Origin: Apostichopus japonicus
Taxonomy: Eukaryota; Echinodermata; Holothuroidea; Aspidochirotida; Stichopodidae
NCBI RefSeq assembly: GCF_037975245.1
Contig: NC_092564.1
Span: forward strand, 11,076,484-11,140,483
Direction: 5' to 3'
DNA: 64,000 nt
Part shown: piece by piece, positions 12,301 through 24,908 of the stretch
How positions within the stretch are numbered: the first letter of the stretch is position 1
Layout: each line of letters begins with the position of its first letter
Notes under the pieces: model-generated
What the model saw: only the letters and a program-made list of their open reading frames with translations
The model's database searches: none
What the model was told of the DNA's origin: nothing
Made by a program: the position numbers and the translations under genes

Positions 12301-14185
12301 AAATCTTTGGTTTGTAGGGGATAAAACAAAAAAATATGACGACTATTAACCCAATTATTAGGACGTTATAAATAGGATGTCATCATAATATCCCAACCAG
12401 CTTTCACTGGTAACTTTTTATACTATGCACAACAAGATAAAACTGTCGTAATATCTTTGTTATTTTGAAGGTATACATGCGCGCAGCCAGTTTTTATGCG
12501 TTGTGACGGGGCAAAATGAAGCTTTATTTTGAGAAGTGAAGATTAATTAACGCTTACATTAATATGACTTTTCATTGCACCTGCAGATAGTCTTTACCAT
12601 CAGTTACGAATTCGAGTTTAGTGAGAGATGTACATAATATGACTGACGTCCGTTTTGGGGAGGAATATAAGGGGATGGGGATAGTTTTTATTTCGGTAAG
12701 ATGGAAATGGTGACGTAAGTTCATATAATTTACGTAATAATCAAGTAAATAAGTAAAACCTAAATAATAAAATTAAATAGCCTATCTCAGAGTAGTTTAA
12801 TGATATAAGCAACACGTGCCGAGTTACGCTGAATAGTCGATGCCTTTTTCCAAAATTATCGTCAAACCATTGCTTACGGAAACATTGTTGGGGAGTATAT
12901 GAACCTCACTGTCCGAACGTCTGACTGCAATGAAACGTGCTACCACAACATTACACAGTACCAGTTATGCGACATTGTCGTTAATTGGTAATATACAAGT
13001 ACATCACAGTTATATGACTCTTGTGTTTTTCTTCTAGAAATGAAACGGTATGAGAGAATATGACAATATTGAATACGGGTGCAATCTTTCCAGTCATCTC
13101 CTTATAACAGAGTTTCAATTTGATGACCGTGTCCAACTAAAGTGACCTCGAATCTGACCTCTGACAGCTGACCTCGATGACATCACTTATTGCCTTCGAA
13201 CTCAGATGATGGCTCAGTATTGAATATTTATGGGTTTTAACTGTCGTCTGTTTGTTTGTTTTGTGGTTTTTTTTTTTTAAATTCTAGTAATTCGTTTCGT
13301 CATATGCTACGTTAGAGAGAGGTTTAGTTGCTTTGGTAATTCCAGCGCCATCACTATATCGTTCCAGGAACTCTTTCCAAGCTATCCGATGAATCAATGA
13401 CATCCAAGATCGTGACCTGTCTCCGCTAAGTCGACTTGCTTCCGCCGCAAAATTGTTCTGAGGAATCAATACAAACTATTTACTATAATAATAGATTCAC
13501 AAATAAGCAAAAACAATTGAGTCGGGAAAAGGTTGGATGTTAATTAAATGATTGACGTTAGGGAATTTCGGTTTTGTGGGATGTGTTATCTGAGAATAAT
13601 AATCTTTGAATTTCAAGCAGAAAGGAAGAAGACATAAATCCTCTTAAGTTGTACAAAGTTGACTTAGGAATAACTTGAACCGTCGACGACACGTTTTGAA
13701 GACTACCCAAGAGAAATCAAAGAACACGTTTATGAGGGTTGTGATGAAGATGCCAAACCCAAAATAAACAAAATGCAGAAAAAAAGAAGAAATATCACAC
13801 TCAGAAATCAATTTGAAGTCAAGTTAGAATTTGTAATGACATTTACAAGAATTAGTTGATAGATGTTTCCCTAATATTGAGTGAAATGCTATGGTTTGCT
13901 TCCAATATATATCTTACTTTTGTAGGTAAATATCTTTATATTATCTCAAAGAACCAGAATGCCATCAGGCTTATATTGATTCCCGTGCATCATTGTTCTT
14001 GTACTTGATAAGATGGATCCATATGATGGAGTTCTTTTGGAGTTTCATATCCTCACAATATTGTCAGATATATGACCTGTATCGAACTCAAATGAACTAC
14101 GATCTCAGAAAGTAACACCCAATAACGAACCAGAAGTTCACACATCGTGTACTTTTTTCGTTATCGTGTTTACACCAAGCCGTCA
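9369..14185. other. Non-coding stretch
   Basis: No recognised gene. A 125-codon minus-strand frame (10347-10724) and an overlapping plus-strand frame are hydrophobic and featureless. TGACGTCA lies at 11477-11484. A poly-T/pyrimidine tract lies at 13260-13279. Confidence 0.45.
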
Positions 14186-14268
14186 TACCCACACACACAT
14201 TCACGCCCCCCCCTCCCCTCCCCAACCACACACACACATTCACACATTCACACATTCACACAAATATA
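14186..14268. repeat. CA-rich microsatellite-like tract
   Basis: Interrupted (CA)n/(CACATT)n with a C-rich patch in the middle (CCCCCCCCTCCCCTCCCC), followed by several CACATT units. Confidence 0.75.
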
Positions 14269-14630
14269 TAGACCCACGCCATCACCATCACATAGATTCC
14301 TGTTAATTTTAGTCAAGCAATCAAAGTCCGTAACAACTATAAAGACAAAAAAAGTATTATTTCCTAAGAAAGTTCAAGTTTGCCAGTTCTGGTATTTCAT
14401 TGTGAAATATTTGATACTAATTGGCGTTATACATACCTGGGTTGGACGTTCCACTGAAAAGGCAAATGAATTACTTGTTGGTAGGTCAGACCGCTTGCCA
14501 GCTGAATGATAATAAATCAAAGAAATGTTCTCAGAAAAGTACGCAACTGAAATATGATCAGTTTAGTGAATCTTATACTTCACAACCTATTTTGATCTTC
14601 TCCAACTGAGCAATAAGTTCCAAACATTGT

Positions 14631-14787
14631 TGTTGTTTTCTTAACAGAAAAACACGCTTTCTTATGTTTTTGACTAAACAGGTCAAACAGTAATTCATTC
14701 TTTTGATTTGTTGTTTTTTAACAGAAAAACACGCTTTCTTATGTTTTTGACTAAACAGATCAAACAGTAATTCATTCTTTTGATTTG
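14631..14787 (+). repeat. 77-bp tandem duplication
   Basis: Two nearly identical copies of a segment containing AACAGAAAAACACGCTTTCT, GACTAAACAG, CAAACAGTAATTC and TTTTGATTTG. The AACAG landmark recurs at 14643 and 14720, a period of 77. The few differences (GGTCAAAC/GATCAAAC and one T-tract change) make it a recent event. Confidence 0.92.
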
Positions 14788-15537
14788 CGTCTACTTAGCT
14801 TATAGGCTTCAAGTGTAAAATGGCCTTGTCACGAATTTGACCATACAATTTGTAATAAAATGCTGCAGAGAATTATCGAAATGAAGAAATGCATTTTTGT
14901 TAATCTGTTTTTTCCCTTTACAATACAAGCAAGCTAGTCTACTACTCCTCTCGACTAACTATCTATAGTCTCATTGAGTTATGCTAAAATATCTTTTTCA
15001 TCTCAAGACAGATCATGGCCAAAACTTGAATATTAAACTAAGAATGTGATCTCGATGACGGAGCATTGAATGTTATAATCGAGGTATGAGTGTCAGTGAT
15101 GAACGCATTTACAATATGTCTATTTTATGCTAATATTATTCAGGCATCTTCAGTAGATGTAATTAGTGGGATTTCAGACGATTTGCTGTAAACCAGTAGA
15201 CTGTTATTATGGTTACTCTCTCTCTATCTATCTCTTTATTAAGGGGAATGGTAATATCACAATACTGGGAGGGAAACTGAATTTGTTAGTTCTATCTTTC
15301 ATAAAATACAATTTGCAATCGTTGAATTTGTTATTCAATGACAGATAGTTGAGAGATAAGCTATGCATGGATGGTACTGTCAGCGTTAAGACAACCTTAT
15401 AGTTATGGCTCCATTAAGGTAAAGGCTACATATTCAGTGTTTATATTAGCTTCAAACGAAATTAATTCCCTTCAGCCATTTGCGCTCCAAAAATCTTTCG
15501 ATTCGCAAGAGATCAAACATTCGTCGCATTGATGTTC
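14788..15537. other. Non-coding stretch
   Basis: AT-rich sequence with a short (CT)n/(ATCT) patch near 15216-15236. No gene is recognised. Confidence 0.45.
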
Positions 15538-15582
15538 GGGTAGAGGTGGGAGTGAGGTGGGGTGGGGTAGAGGGGAGGGAGG
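15538..15582 (+). other. G-rich tract with G-quadruplex potential
   Basis: The plus strand carries many GGG/GGGG runs separated by 1-6 bases (GGTGGGAGTGAGGTGGGG then GGGGTAGAGGGGAGGGAGG). It meets the usual four-G-run pattern. It lies about 70 bp from the candidate exon at 15651. Confidence 0.5.
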
Positions 15583-15650
15583 AGTTCTCGTGATCAAAGT
15601 ACCACTAATGACATAAATATACAGCAATATTTGATAATAATTGTACTTAC

Positions 15651-15713
15651 ACATAAATCCACATCTTCTTGTATTAGATTCGTGAATTTCAAAGGACATT
15701 TGTTTACATCCAA
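15651..15713 (-). CDS. Candidate 63-bp internal coding exon of an unrecognised secreted-type protein
   Basis: On the minus strand a good acceptor (TTTTCTTTCTTACAG) is followed by 63 bp and a strong donor (GTAAGTACAATT). In phase 1 in / phase 1 out the exon reads GCKQMSFEIHESNTRRCGFM, with two cysteines and no stop. Another frame is also open (DVNKCPLKFTNLIQEDVDLC), so the frame is not fixed by this exon alone. The 63-bp length and phase-1 symmetry match the candidate at 62535-62597 and fit the phase-1 end of the signal-peptide exon at 57031-57109. No domain is recognised. It could be a chance splice-site pair, but both sites are among the best in the window. Confidence 0.35.
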
Positions 15714-17040
15714 CTGTAAGAAAGAAAAGAGAATATATATATGAGATGTAAAATCATGCTTGAGTTGCTCAGATGGCAAAATGACATTCAGATGGGCCTT
15801 ATTTCTTAAAGTCGCTTTATGACTCTTAATTCAGCAGTCTAAACTTAAATATGAAAAAGGTATATCACACAGTGAAATGACTAGAAAGATTATTAGAACT
15901 TTGAAATTTACATCTTGCCTTGAACAACTTTAGTTGGTACGTAAATGTCATAATAAAAAAAGTTATATATGATGTGCTGTCTACAAATAACTGTCAACAT
16001 TTAGGAGAAATAAACTTTATGCCATAATATTCCGTCATTTCTTCAAGTTTATCAATGACGTAAGTTACGTAACCGTTTTTTTTCTTTTCTTTTCATTTAT
16101 TTGTATGTTTTTTGTTCTGAGATATGCGTATGAGGATACAAATCCTTTACAACTTGTTGCTTTAATTTTTATTTTAAATAAAATATTTATATATATATAT
16201 AAAAGTAATCAATTAAAAACCGTTGTTTAAAACCATATATTGTTAAACAATAATTATCATAATATTTGATAAGCTTAACGTGCGAGTTGTATAATGAAGA
16301 TTTTGAATTTCCATTCTTCTAAAAATGATTTAGTTATTCTGGATTAGTTCAACCATTGTCTAACTCTGGGAAGACTCTTCAATTCAGGCGAAATGATACG
16401 TCACATTAATGCAATTATAACATTTACATTTTACTGAACTATCAGTTTTATTGTTTTATATAATTAAAGTCGTGCAGCGATGCAACAACGAAGTCTGGTA
16501 CAATGTATCAATCCTACTATTGTAGCAGCGGCACATATAAATTTACTCGCTTGAGATCGTTCTTGATCTAAACTTGCATTTGATATATAGGTTCCATATA
16601 TTTGACCACAAAATCTCGCCAAATTTGGTGATCAGTGGATTAAAATGTCTGTCAATACTGACAAACCTTCCATAAATGAAGTGGGCCACATCTTTAATTG
16701 GAATTGATGTTTAAGAAGGTCACGCAAAATTAATCTTGGTCAACAGATCAATGAAACGGACTCGTGGGGACCGAAAATCAAATCTAGGAGACGAGGTGCG
16801 ATCAATAACCTTAATAGGGAAATCTTCAGAATTCAACTGGTGTCGAAATAAGGAGAGAAAGAAAAAAAGAAGAAGGATGAAACAGAACTTTGACTCAGTA
16901 GAATAAGTCTTAATAAAATCCTCATCGTTCTGTTGGGAGACCATAGCTAGCGATGCATGTCATACAAGGCACGAATATTTGTCAAGCCCAGACAACATGA
17001 CTATATATGATATCTGGTGATATCATGAACGTTTGTCATT
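15714..17040. other. Non-coding stretch
   Basis: AT-rich sequence, including a (TA)n run near 16186-16201. No gene is recognised. Confidence 0.45.
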
Positions 17041-17100
17041 ATATATAGGCATATATAACATATATATAACATTAAAAAATATATATATATAGGCATATAT

Positions 17101-17183
<83 letters not shown>

Positions 17184-17234
17184 CATATAACTATATATAT
17201 ATAACTATATATATCACTATATATGTGTGTGTAA

Positions 17235-17291
<57 letters not shown>

Positions 17292-17330
17292 ATATATGCC
17301 TATATATATTTTTTTTAATTTATTTATATA
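17041..17330. repeat. TA-rich interrupted microsatellite forming a long inverted repeat
   Basis: Two (TA)n arrays (17105-17180 and 17235-17288) lie between inverted arms at 17071-17110 and 17282-17320. The left arm reads TTAAAAAATATATA then TAGGCATATATAACATATAT. The right arm is its reverse complement apart from run-length differences. A further copy of the GGCATATATAACATA unit precedes the left arm. The unit could extrude as a cruciform. Confidence 0.85.
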
Positions 17331-17775
17331 TATAACTGTATATATATAATATTCTCTTCCCGTGCGGCATCGTCGACAAACTCTTCACATTCACAAACCA
17401 CTCTTATAGCCGCTTACTGTTTTTACATTACTATAAGTTACAATGTCTGATTGCATTCAAACAAGAAAACGACAAGTTTATCTGTAACTCATTTTGAAAC
17501 GCACTTTTAATCCGCAGACGTCATATGTTTGAAGTTTATGTCAAGTAAACTTGAGAATCCTCTAGCAGAGTATGGCTTATGTCGTGAGTTTGTACTAGTT
17601 TCCTTCTGGAAATGCACGTTTAAACCGAATCAGTGTAGTTTAATTTATTCATTCATGTATTTATATATTCCAGTATAAATATTAAAACTCATAACATACG
17701 TTAACAGGGAGAATAACTATATATAAAAGGGGAAAATGTTAAGATGATAGGTTATCATATAAAATACTATACACA

Positions 17776-17779
<4 letters not shown>
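17331..17779. other. Non-coding stretch
   Basis: No gene, RNA or repeat recognised. Confidence 0.45.

Positions 17780-17858
<79 letters not shown>
17780..17858. repeat. (TA)n microsatellite
   Basis: Uninterrupted TA dinucleotide for about 79 bp. Frames encoding (IY)n here are repeat artefacts. Confidence 0.97.
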
Positions 17859-17864
<6 letters not shown>

Positions 17865-19744
17865 TTATATTTTATGAATAGATAGATAGACATTGAAATG
17901 AAAATCTTTGTATATCTCTTGCTCCGGTTGTTCGGTATCGACATCAGCTTTTCCCCCTAAAGGGTCTAGAATTGACGATATTAAGACACAGGAAGGTACA
18001 CCAGCATGCCCCTAGGGTGTATTCATTTTGTATATTATTTAATGAAGTTAATTCTAACCCTTTTCTTATTCCATTTCTTTTCTAGGTATTTTCATCTTTA
18101 TAGACTAATCTACAGATATGGTGTGTAAGAAGAGCCAGAGTTTTTGTCAAATCTATATTAAACCTAAGTTAATAAAGATACTGGCTTTATAAACCTGTGA
18201 TAATGGGATTATGTCATTTGGACTACCCTTAATGCTATAAGAAGACTGGCTATAATAAATGTACTTAAAAGCTCCAAGGATGCTGTTTTTCTTTACTTAT
18301 GAATATATTAAGCTACGGTCGTAAACGCATTCACATATCAATATGTTTGAAAGTGTTCAAATTGTTAGTTTTGAATTAATTACTTGTTGGAAGATCTCGC
18401 CAAATTTGACCATTTGTAAGAAAAAAAAAATGGCAGTATTATTGCATTCTCTTAATAACATTTATTAAGTGTCCAGAAATGTATCATTTGAACCTACTTG
18501 ATCAAATTTGTCGAATTGAAAAGATTCGTAAAATGATTGACGTCATGATGTCGATGATGAGTATTAAATTTAGTTTACTTTAAGTGAAAGAAATTTCTAC
18601 TTGCCGAAAATGTATGAGATAGGTGAAGTTTTGATGTGAAACTATTTATTCATTCGCAGATAAATGGTTACGTACAGTTTTTAGAATAATGAGGGGTTCA
18701 TTCTTTTTACTGAAGGAATCTCCTCGCCTCCTTATAATTGCTTGTAGTAACTTGCGCAAAAAACCAAAAACCAAAATGAAGTAAGAAAGAAAGTAGAAAC
18801 AAAATGAAAAGAAAACATTTAGGTTTTATGAACATTACGCAGATGACGTCATTCGTCTACCGCCAACGTGACGATCTGAAGTTTGCCTTCAAGCAATATA
18901 TCGATGGCAATACAACTATTTAGGGTGTACCGCCAAACTCAGAACAGGAAATAAATTAGATAAAAGAGATAATTCAGTACTGTCGTTGTCTTTTAAAAGT
19001 AGGTCGGGTTGACCCTAAGTTTATGCTTTACAAAGGGGAACGTTAAAGGAAGGACGATATGTAGTTCATTCCTTCATGCGAGTATTAGTGGCGTGCGCAG
19101 GATTTCAAAGGTGGAGCTGGGGTTAATACACCCCCCCCCCCCGCACCATCTTCCCTTTCGACTGATTTAGGTAGGCTCATAGACCTTGTGGAAAAGCTTC
19201 CTTGACCCGAAGAAGTGGTCTAATTCGTAATTCTTCCCCAACTGAATGTCAAAATGCGCCGACTGAACACGTCACGCCCCAATCGATGACGGAGGTGGGA
19301 GAATACCCCCCCCCCATCCCCTTTGCACACACTACTGACAAGAACTCCTTGCTGCAGGGGTAGAACCTGATCTGAATCTTCTGTAGAAGGAGGTGGGTGT
19401 GGGGAATTACAAGACAAGAGAAGCTGCGTATCTATTGACTGAAATAACTCATGTATATATAGCCAAGGGGCTGTGGTGTTGGTGCGGTCATTAAAGAGTG
19501 TTTGAAACGAAACTCGGTCCGTCTTACGAGGGTCTTAGTAGTTAAAGAAAAGTGAGTGTGTTGGGGGGGGGCGGAGGGGGACCAGAAATTATGTCACGAG
19601 AATCAATTCACACACGTAGTGTACTGTAAAGGTCCTCGCATCCACTATTAAAACAGCCTCTCCTCCCCATTTTTCTGACAAACATGGATGAGTGGGAATG
19701 TACCGAAAACTGAACAACATATATAATATATATATATATATATA
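17859..19744. other. Non-coding stretch
   Basis: Contains a GATA-like remnant just after the TA array, TGACGTCA at 18538 and 18844, poly-C runs near 19129-19142 and 19306-19317, and a poly-G near 19563. A possible TIR start (TAGTGGCGTGCGCAGG) at 19086 has no convincing partner. Confidence 0.45.
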
Positions 19745-20083
19745 CAGGGTTATAGCTAGGAGATTGTGAGTGCTGGTTAAATAAATTTGCGAAGCGTAGC
19801 GAGCGAAGCTCTCGCATCTCACGGCCGGGGGTCCAGGGGCCCGCTTAAGGGTGATTTTTGCTACTTTTCAGATTTACAATTGGTAAATAACAGAAAAAGG
19901 TGACGTTATTATCATGTTTTACGGCAAGGGAAAGATAAATTTGTTACTTTTGTTGTATTTCACAAGCATTTTACTATTTTTTTTGTGCCGGCCAGTGGAC
20001 TGTTTATTCACTTCCAATGCCGGCCGGCAGGCGTGAGTGGCGGTTACCACCGGCCGCCGCCGGCCGGCGTGGCTATAACCCTG
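19745..20083. mobile_element. Non-autonomous TIR element embedded in a TA array
   Basis: The element has a perfect 12-bp terminal inverted repeat: CAGGGTTATAGC at the left end and GCTATAACCCTG at the right. It is directly flanked by (TA)n on both sides. Internal sequence is rich in GCCGGCC palindromes and includes a GCGAAGCGTAGCGAGCGAAG tract. At 339 bp without a coding frame it fits a MITE. The CAGGG terminus would suit hAT, but the target duplication cannot be read because the flanks are TA repeats. Confidence 0.75.

Positions 20084-20138
<55 letters not shown>
20084..20138. repeat. (TA)n microsatellite flanking the TIR element
   Basis: TA dinucleotides interrupted once by TG. A shorter array (19728-19744) lies on the other side, suggesting that insertion split a pre-existing TA tract. 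Confidence 0.9.
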
Positions 20139-20140
<2 letters not shown>

Positions 20141-22292
20141 TTTACTGCAGTTTATTTTCAAACCTTCCATGATGTAGAATTTTTTTTTTATTAGCATCCT
20201 TCAATGACCTAATATGCCTACTTGATAAATGGGACGGTAGTACACCTGACAGTGATAATTTTGTATATTGTCAAGATCAATCACTGTTCAGCCTATACTT
20301 ACCGTATCGTTTTACCTCTTTGGATCTATATATATATATATTTGTCCTACATTTGCTAAAATCTGTGGCCTTCTTCAACCACAACAGTTCATACAATTGA
20401 ATAACACTCGACGTTATAAGCTGTTTTTCCAGAGAGCACTTACACAGGAGCTGCCTGTTTTTTTCCCTTCTGACACGCCCGTTGTCACCAGTCGACTTTC
20501 TCATTTTTGGAGTGGCTTTCAGCTACTACTGATTTTTAAGTAGCCTATATCAAGGATAACGTCCATGGCCTATATAGTAGTGTGTCGATGGATTCCTTAT
20601 ATTGTTTACAATGACAGGATTTCAATAGTTAAATACCTTGCATCGCTGTTGCTATGACATTTCAAGTACGATGTCCTCTGTGGTAAGGTTAAAGCAGTCC
20701 ACCTGAGTAAAACAGTAAAACCAAACTTGTGGAAATGTTTCAAATCTTTGAACATTTTAAACATCGATAGCGACAAGATCGCATAGCCAAACTTAGCGTA
20801 ATCAGGAAATTATACGTGAAGCAATAATTATTTTAGTTGTAAGTGTTTTTTTTACACCATGCTATCACTTCGATCGTAGGGGAACAGTAATCATGAGTTG
20901 GTACAAAAATATCATAAAGTCACGTTTTAAATTAAGCCCTCTCCTATCTCCTTCCTCTTGGGTCTTTGGGTGTGGTATCGTTATAGTGGACTCCCATGAA
21001 GAATTAAGAAATTAAATTAAACGTGAAGGTGTATTCTGAGGCATATTTAGTGTGAGTGAGGGGGTGGAAATGGATTTTTCTAGAATGTCTATACTGACTA
21101 GCATCCTTTTTGTACTTTATTTGAAAATAACTCGCTTTTCAATCATGCACGACTTCTTTCGAGCAGCGTATTGCTATTGTAATTTATCTACGCATTCATC
21201 CATTTCCCCCCAAATAAATGACCTAATAATAATGCAATAAAACTTTGGCATTTCGGGAGATTATTCAACAGAACATTCAAACTGCACACGTTTCAAGGGT
21301 ACTTTAAATCATTCTTGCAAATCTGTAGTTTCCCCCACAACTCATTTCTTTCGCTTGGTTGAACATCACTCTCATCAATATGGTAAATTGAACCAAATGT
21401 CAGAACTAATTCCTATAAATCAACAACGAAAGTAAAAATGTATACGACAAAAATGAACCAACTTGATGAAAACATCAAAACATCTCATATAGGCCTATAG
21501 CCCCTTAATCACAGGGATGCTAAGGTATGCATACTGTGGTAGGATAAAAACTAACCAACCTGACCAAACACAGACAATAGATATGTTTTATATCGCCCCT
21601 TAATCATTGAGGGATAGAACAGGGTATAGCATGCCTTGGAACTATAAACTTCCATATAGGCATACACATATACATACCGATTCAAATGCGTTAAATATTT
21701 CCAATATTTTATATATAAAAACCAAGGTGAGGTTCTGTGGTTGCGTTTTGAAATGCGAGCCGAAATAAGAGGTGATAATTCAATAAACCCGAGCTTGTCT
21801 AGATTATAATCATTTTTATTTTGCATGCCATTACCCCCTCCCACCCCACCCCCACCCCCACCCCGGCCGCATTTGTTTTGTCCCTGTTATGAATCCATCT
21901 TAAATACATCGTGGTATTGGCATGTTCATTTTTTGTATTCATTAATTTCTTTCACTGTTAGGATACGATTGCTATCGTAGATATATTGAGAACTGACACA
22001 TAAACAAGCAAGGACTAAAATAGACAAATTTCTTTCAAAAAAGACAGGAAAATCAGAAAGAAAAAAAACTCGACAGACGCACTCAACTTTAGAAAGACAA
22101 CAACAAAATCCTGTTCCCAAAATGGAGAAAAGACCATCTGCTGACAGGAGTAGGATATAATTTAAACTCTCGATCCAACGAACGAACGCTCTTAACACCT
22201 TTTCTGGGTTCCTTTTTGGAGGGTTTCTGTGGTTTCTTTAATATTCAAATAGTTTATGAGCCCTAAAAATTTGGAAATTAAAAGATACTTAC
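20139..22292. other. Non-coding stretch
   Basis: No convincing gene. A (TA)n patch lies at 20327-20341 and a C-rich tract (CCCCACCCC repeats) near 21836-21863. GTAAGT-type sites on the minus strand near 20297 and 20447 lack clear exons. Confidence 0.4.
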
Positions 22293-22316
22293 GTCGACCA
22301 GTTAGTGTTTGCGTGG
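22293..22316 (-). CDS. Candidate short internal exon (24 bp, or 62 bp with an upstream acceptor)
   Basis: A strong donor (GTAAGTATC) follows TGGTCGAC on the minus strand. With the nearest AG (GACGATAG) the exon is 24 bp, phase 1 to 1, reading ATQTLTGR. With the better acceptor TTGTCTAG it extends to 22354 (62 bp), open in two frames (PNILFYDDKYDDSHANTNWS or LIFCFMMTNMTIATQTLTGR). The 24-bp form would join in phase with the candidates at 23030 and 15651. The acceptor is ambiguous, so support rests mainly on the donor. Confidence 0.22.
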
Positions 22317-23029
22317 CTATCGTCATATTTGTCATCATAAAACAGAATATTAGGCTAGACAATTGCAGACACATTTGGAAGGAACACAAAAAAAAAATGT
22401 CGGAATTACGAGCATGCTACAGCGTACAGCGTACAGCGCCGAAGGCGTTAGATTCAGGACTTTTGTATACTTGTTACACAGAGAAACGCGAAACAAGACC
22501 ATGCTTGAGCGCTTTCGTTTGCACACTTAATGACAAAGCTATCTTGCGCGCGAGTGTATTTCGTTTGATTTGGCCGTTCGTTTTGTGAAACTTTGTCATA
22601 GATGGCGACCGAAACTAATGTTTTTTTTTGTAGTACAGATAAGGATATGTGACAGTAGGATTAAAACTAGATTACTGCCACGAAAAAATAGATGTTAATT
22701 TGAGTGTTTTTAACAAAATGTAAGACTGCTGAAGGCTTATACAGGAATTTCCCAACTTATCTGCAGATACACATCTGTTAAGTGTTATGAATAAAACAGA
22801 TATTCCTAAATAAGGAAACAAAAATACATTACGTGTTCCCTTCTAGCAATAAGTAAAATATCTAGAGCATTTTGGATCTGTACCAAATCTTTTAGACCGT
22901 GCTAAAGCGCAATAATAAAATTCGTTTTTCCTTTATAGTTTGCGAGAATCTAGAACCTCTGCAAATTTTGCAGCGGTGTGGAAATAAATTGAATTATTTA
23001 ATAATAGCAGAACGATAGGAAACTCTCAC

Positions 23030-23052
23030 CATGCAGCTCTCCACAGGTTTGG
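23030..23052 (-). CDS. Candidate 23-bp micro-exon
   Basis: Minus-strand acceptor GTTTATTAGCACAG and donor GTGAGAGTT enclose 23 bp ending CTGCATG. Taken after the candidate at 23239-23269, the two add up to 54 bp and keep phase 1, with the junction read as FQTCGELH. Alone it is too short to judge. Confidence 0.15.
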
Positions 23053-23238
23053 CTGTGCTAATAAACGTTGGTAATTTGGAACAATTTACAGTCAGTTAAT
23101 TTGCTGCAATACACAAATCTTCATTTTTATAGGCAAAATTTATTACACTATACGGTACTCTTTCATAAGAAAAATGATAAAAAAATTGTCCACACACCAT
23201 AGTGGGTGATAAAAACCAATTTGAAATGAGATACTTAC

Positions 23239-23269
23239 AAAACTATCAAATTTTCCGCGGAATTTGCAT
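23239..23269 (-). CDS. Candidate 31-bp micro-exon
   Basis: Minus-strand acceptor CTGGAAATGTTACAG and donor GTAAGTATC enclose 31 bp. In phase 1 in it reads ANSAENLIV plus two bases. The frame beginning at its own first base has a stop, and the third frame (CKFRGKFDSF) is also open. The splice sites are good; the coding evidence is weak. Confidence 0.2.
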
Positions 23270-24192
23270 CTGTAACATTTCCAGAAGACAATTAGGCGCC
23301 TGGATTTACAGCTAATTATTATAAATTGTGATTGACAAAATCATAAACCTGTCTCTGCATATAGTTGATTTAATCATGGATAAGCGATTATATTGAACGA
23401 CAAGTGTGATATGCCACTCTCCATTTGTGAACACAAACTAAAGTTGAACTATTTGAGTGCGCTGTTTTCGGTTGCACTGTTCCTGCTGCGAACAAAATAG
23501 TCCTTTTAACAGGTCGAACTGAACTCAGTGCGCAATAATTATCAATCGACTAATGAATTTTATCATTAATTGGTGATATCAACCTAAGTGATCAAATATT
23601 TAAGAAAAAGAGTAGATTATTATACTGATAATTGAGTACATTGACACTATGTAGTTGAATATCACCACATCTAAGAGAATGTTACCGGACGGTATATGCA
23701 ATTCCTTTTGTAATCATCTTTTTTTTCCGCGGCGGTTGACGTTTTTATGCAATATGTTTCACAGTTTCCTTTATCCACGATGATTTCACTAATATCTTAG
23801 TATAATATACTCCATGTTTACTGAAATTAATTTAGGTTTTAGTAACAGTAAAGGGAAGGTTTCGGAGTTTTCATGTAACAAAATAATAAATAAGACGTTA
23901 AAGACAGATTGTACATAAAGCTGTGGATAGAATTTTTTTGAAAAATTTGCTAATTTATTGTTATTTGTGGGACCAAAGGAAATTCTGCAATACCAGTTCG
24001 AGCAGCATATATATATGACCCTGTCCGTCCATGCGAAATGATATTGTGCATAAAGTTCTAAATCAAGATAGATATATATACGCATGAATATATGCATATT
24101 CAGGCTGTCTGTAATGATGTCACAAAGAGCAACCATATCAATGTTTGTCTTTGTTCTTACTAAAAACAAAATCAGACATTAATACTTTTTAA

Positions 24193-24383
24193 GAAAAGTC
24201 ACCCAGGAAAGAACCTGGGTACGAAAACCAAACTACCAAACGACTGATCCGCTCTCAGCCCCAGTCCCCTTGTACCGGGACTGTGACTGTGTGATCATCG
24301 TCGGGTGTGTATCACCATTCCCCTCGAAAGGGAACAGATACTACTACACATGCATGATCTTAGCCAAAAGTTCGAGAAGCTAT
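24193..24383 (-). mobile_element. U2-snRNA-headed SINE-like element, copy 2 (single body unit)
   Basis: Read on the minus strand: U2-like head (24331-24383), one body unit homologous to the 62-bp minisatellite of copy 1, and a tail including GGATCAGTCGTTTGG. The tail ends in a perfect 7-bp hairpin (ACCCAGG ... CCTGGGT). This unexpanded copy shows what the 4600-5775 element looked like before its body amplified. Confidence 0.65.
24331..24383 (-). pseudogene. U2 snRNA 5'-domain-like sequence, better preserved
   Basis: The minus strand reads GCTTCTCGAACTTTTGGCTA, then AGATCATGCATGTGTAG, then TAGTATCTGTTCC. Against the U2 5' end this keeps the GCTTCTCG of stem I, CTTTTGGCTAAGATCA, and the branch-point-pairing GTAGTA with a small insertion. 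Similarity stops after about 45-50 nt. There is no Sm site or 3' stem-loops, so it is not a functional gene. Confidence 0.75.
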
Positions 24384-24908
24384 TTTTTTTACATTATATT
24401 CAAATTTGGATATCTTGATCCTTTGTGACGTTATTAGTTATTGATCAGTGATGCCTAGTAACATTTTATAACCATTACTTTGAATTATAAATTCTCACAA
24501 AGACGAGGGATTTCCCCTCGGCAAATTTTTAAATCTATTGCTTAATTATATAGGCCGATGGCAAATTGTTTTCCAAGTAAGAAAAAAATTGAAGGAAAAA
24601 ATATTAACTGCTTTGAAATCGTTTGCCAAAAGCTATATCAGTGAGTATCAGTGTACGAGATATATTGCGTCAGAGAACCGGTTAATTTGTACTGGCCCAA
24701 AATTTGCAAGCTTCAAACAAGTCTTTTAGAGACCGGATTGCAAGCGTAGTGAAATTGGGTATTAGTTTCTGACCAATCGAGTAAGCAGACGTTCACTCTG
24801 TAATAAGCAAACTTGATAGTAGTTAATTAAATACTTCCATTAATGACAAAGTCATTCCCATTGTCATCCTCAAAGTCATCCCAATTGACTTTTGTCCTTT
24901 GTATGATA
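24384..24908. other. Non-coding stretch
   Basis: No gene recognised. Bases 24901-24908 (GTATGATA) are the left target duplication of the adjacent hAT-type element. Confidence 0.45.

Noticed and set aside
19086-19338. Possible hAT element starting TAGTGGCGTGCGCAGG and ending GCACACACTACTG
   Set aside because: Ends are only partly complementary and flanking 8-mers (GCGAGTAT, ACAAGAAC) do not match.
23789-24169. 126-codon minus-strand frame
   Set aside because: AT-rich composition, no motif, no start or splice context.
24331-24383. Functional U2 snRNA gene
   Set aside because: Only the 5' ~45-50 nt are present; no Sm site, no 3' stem-loops, and stem I is altered.
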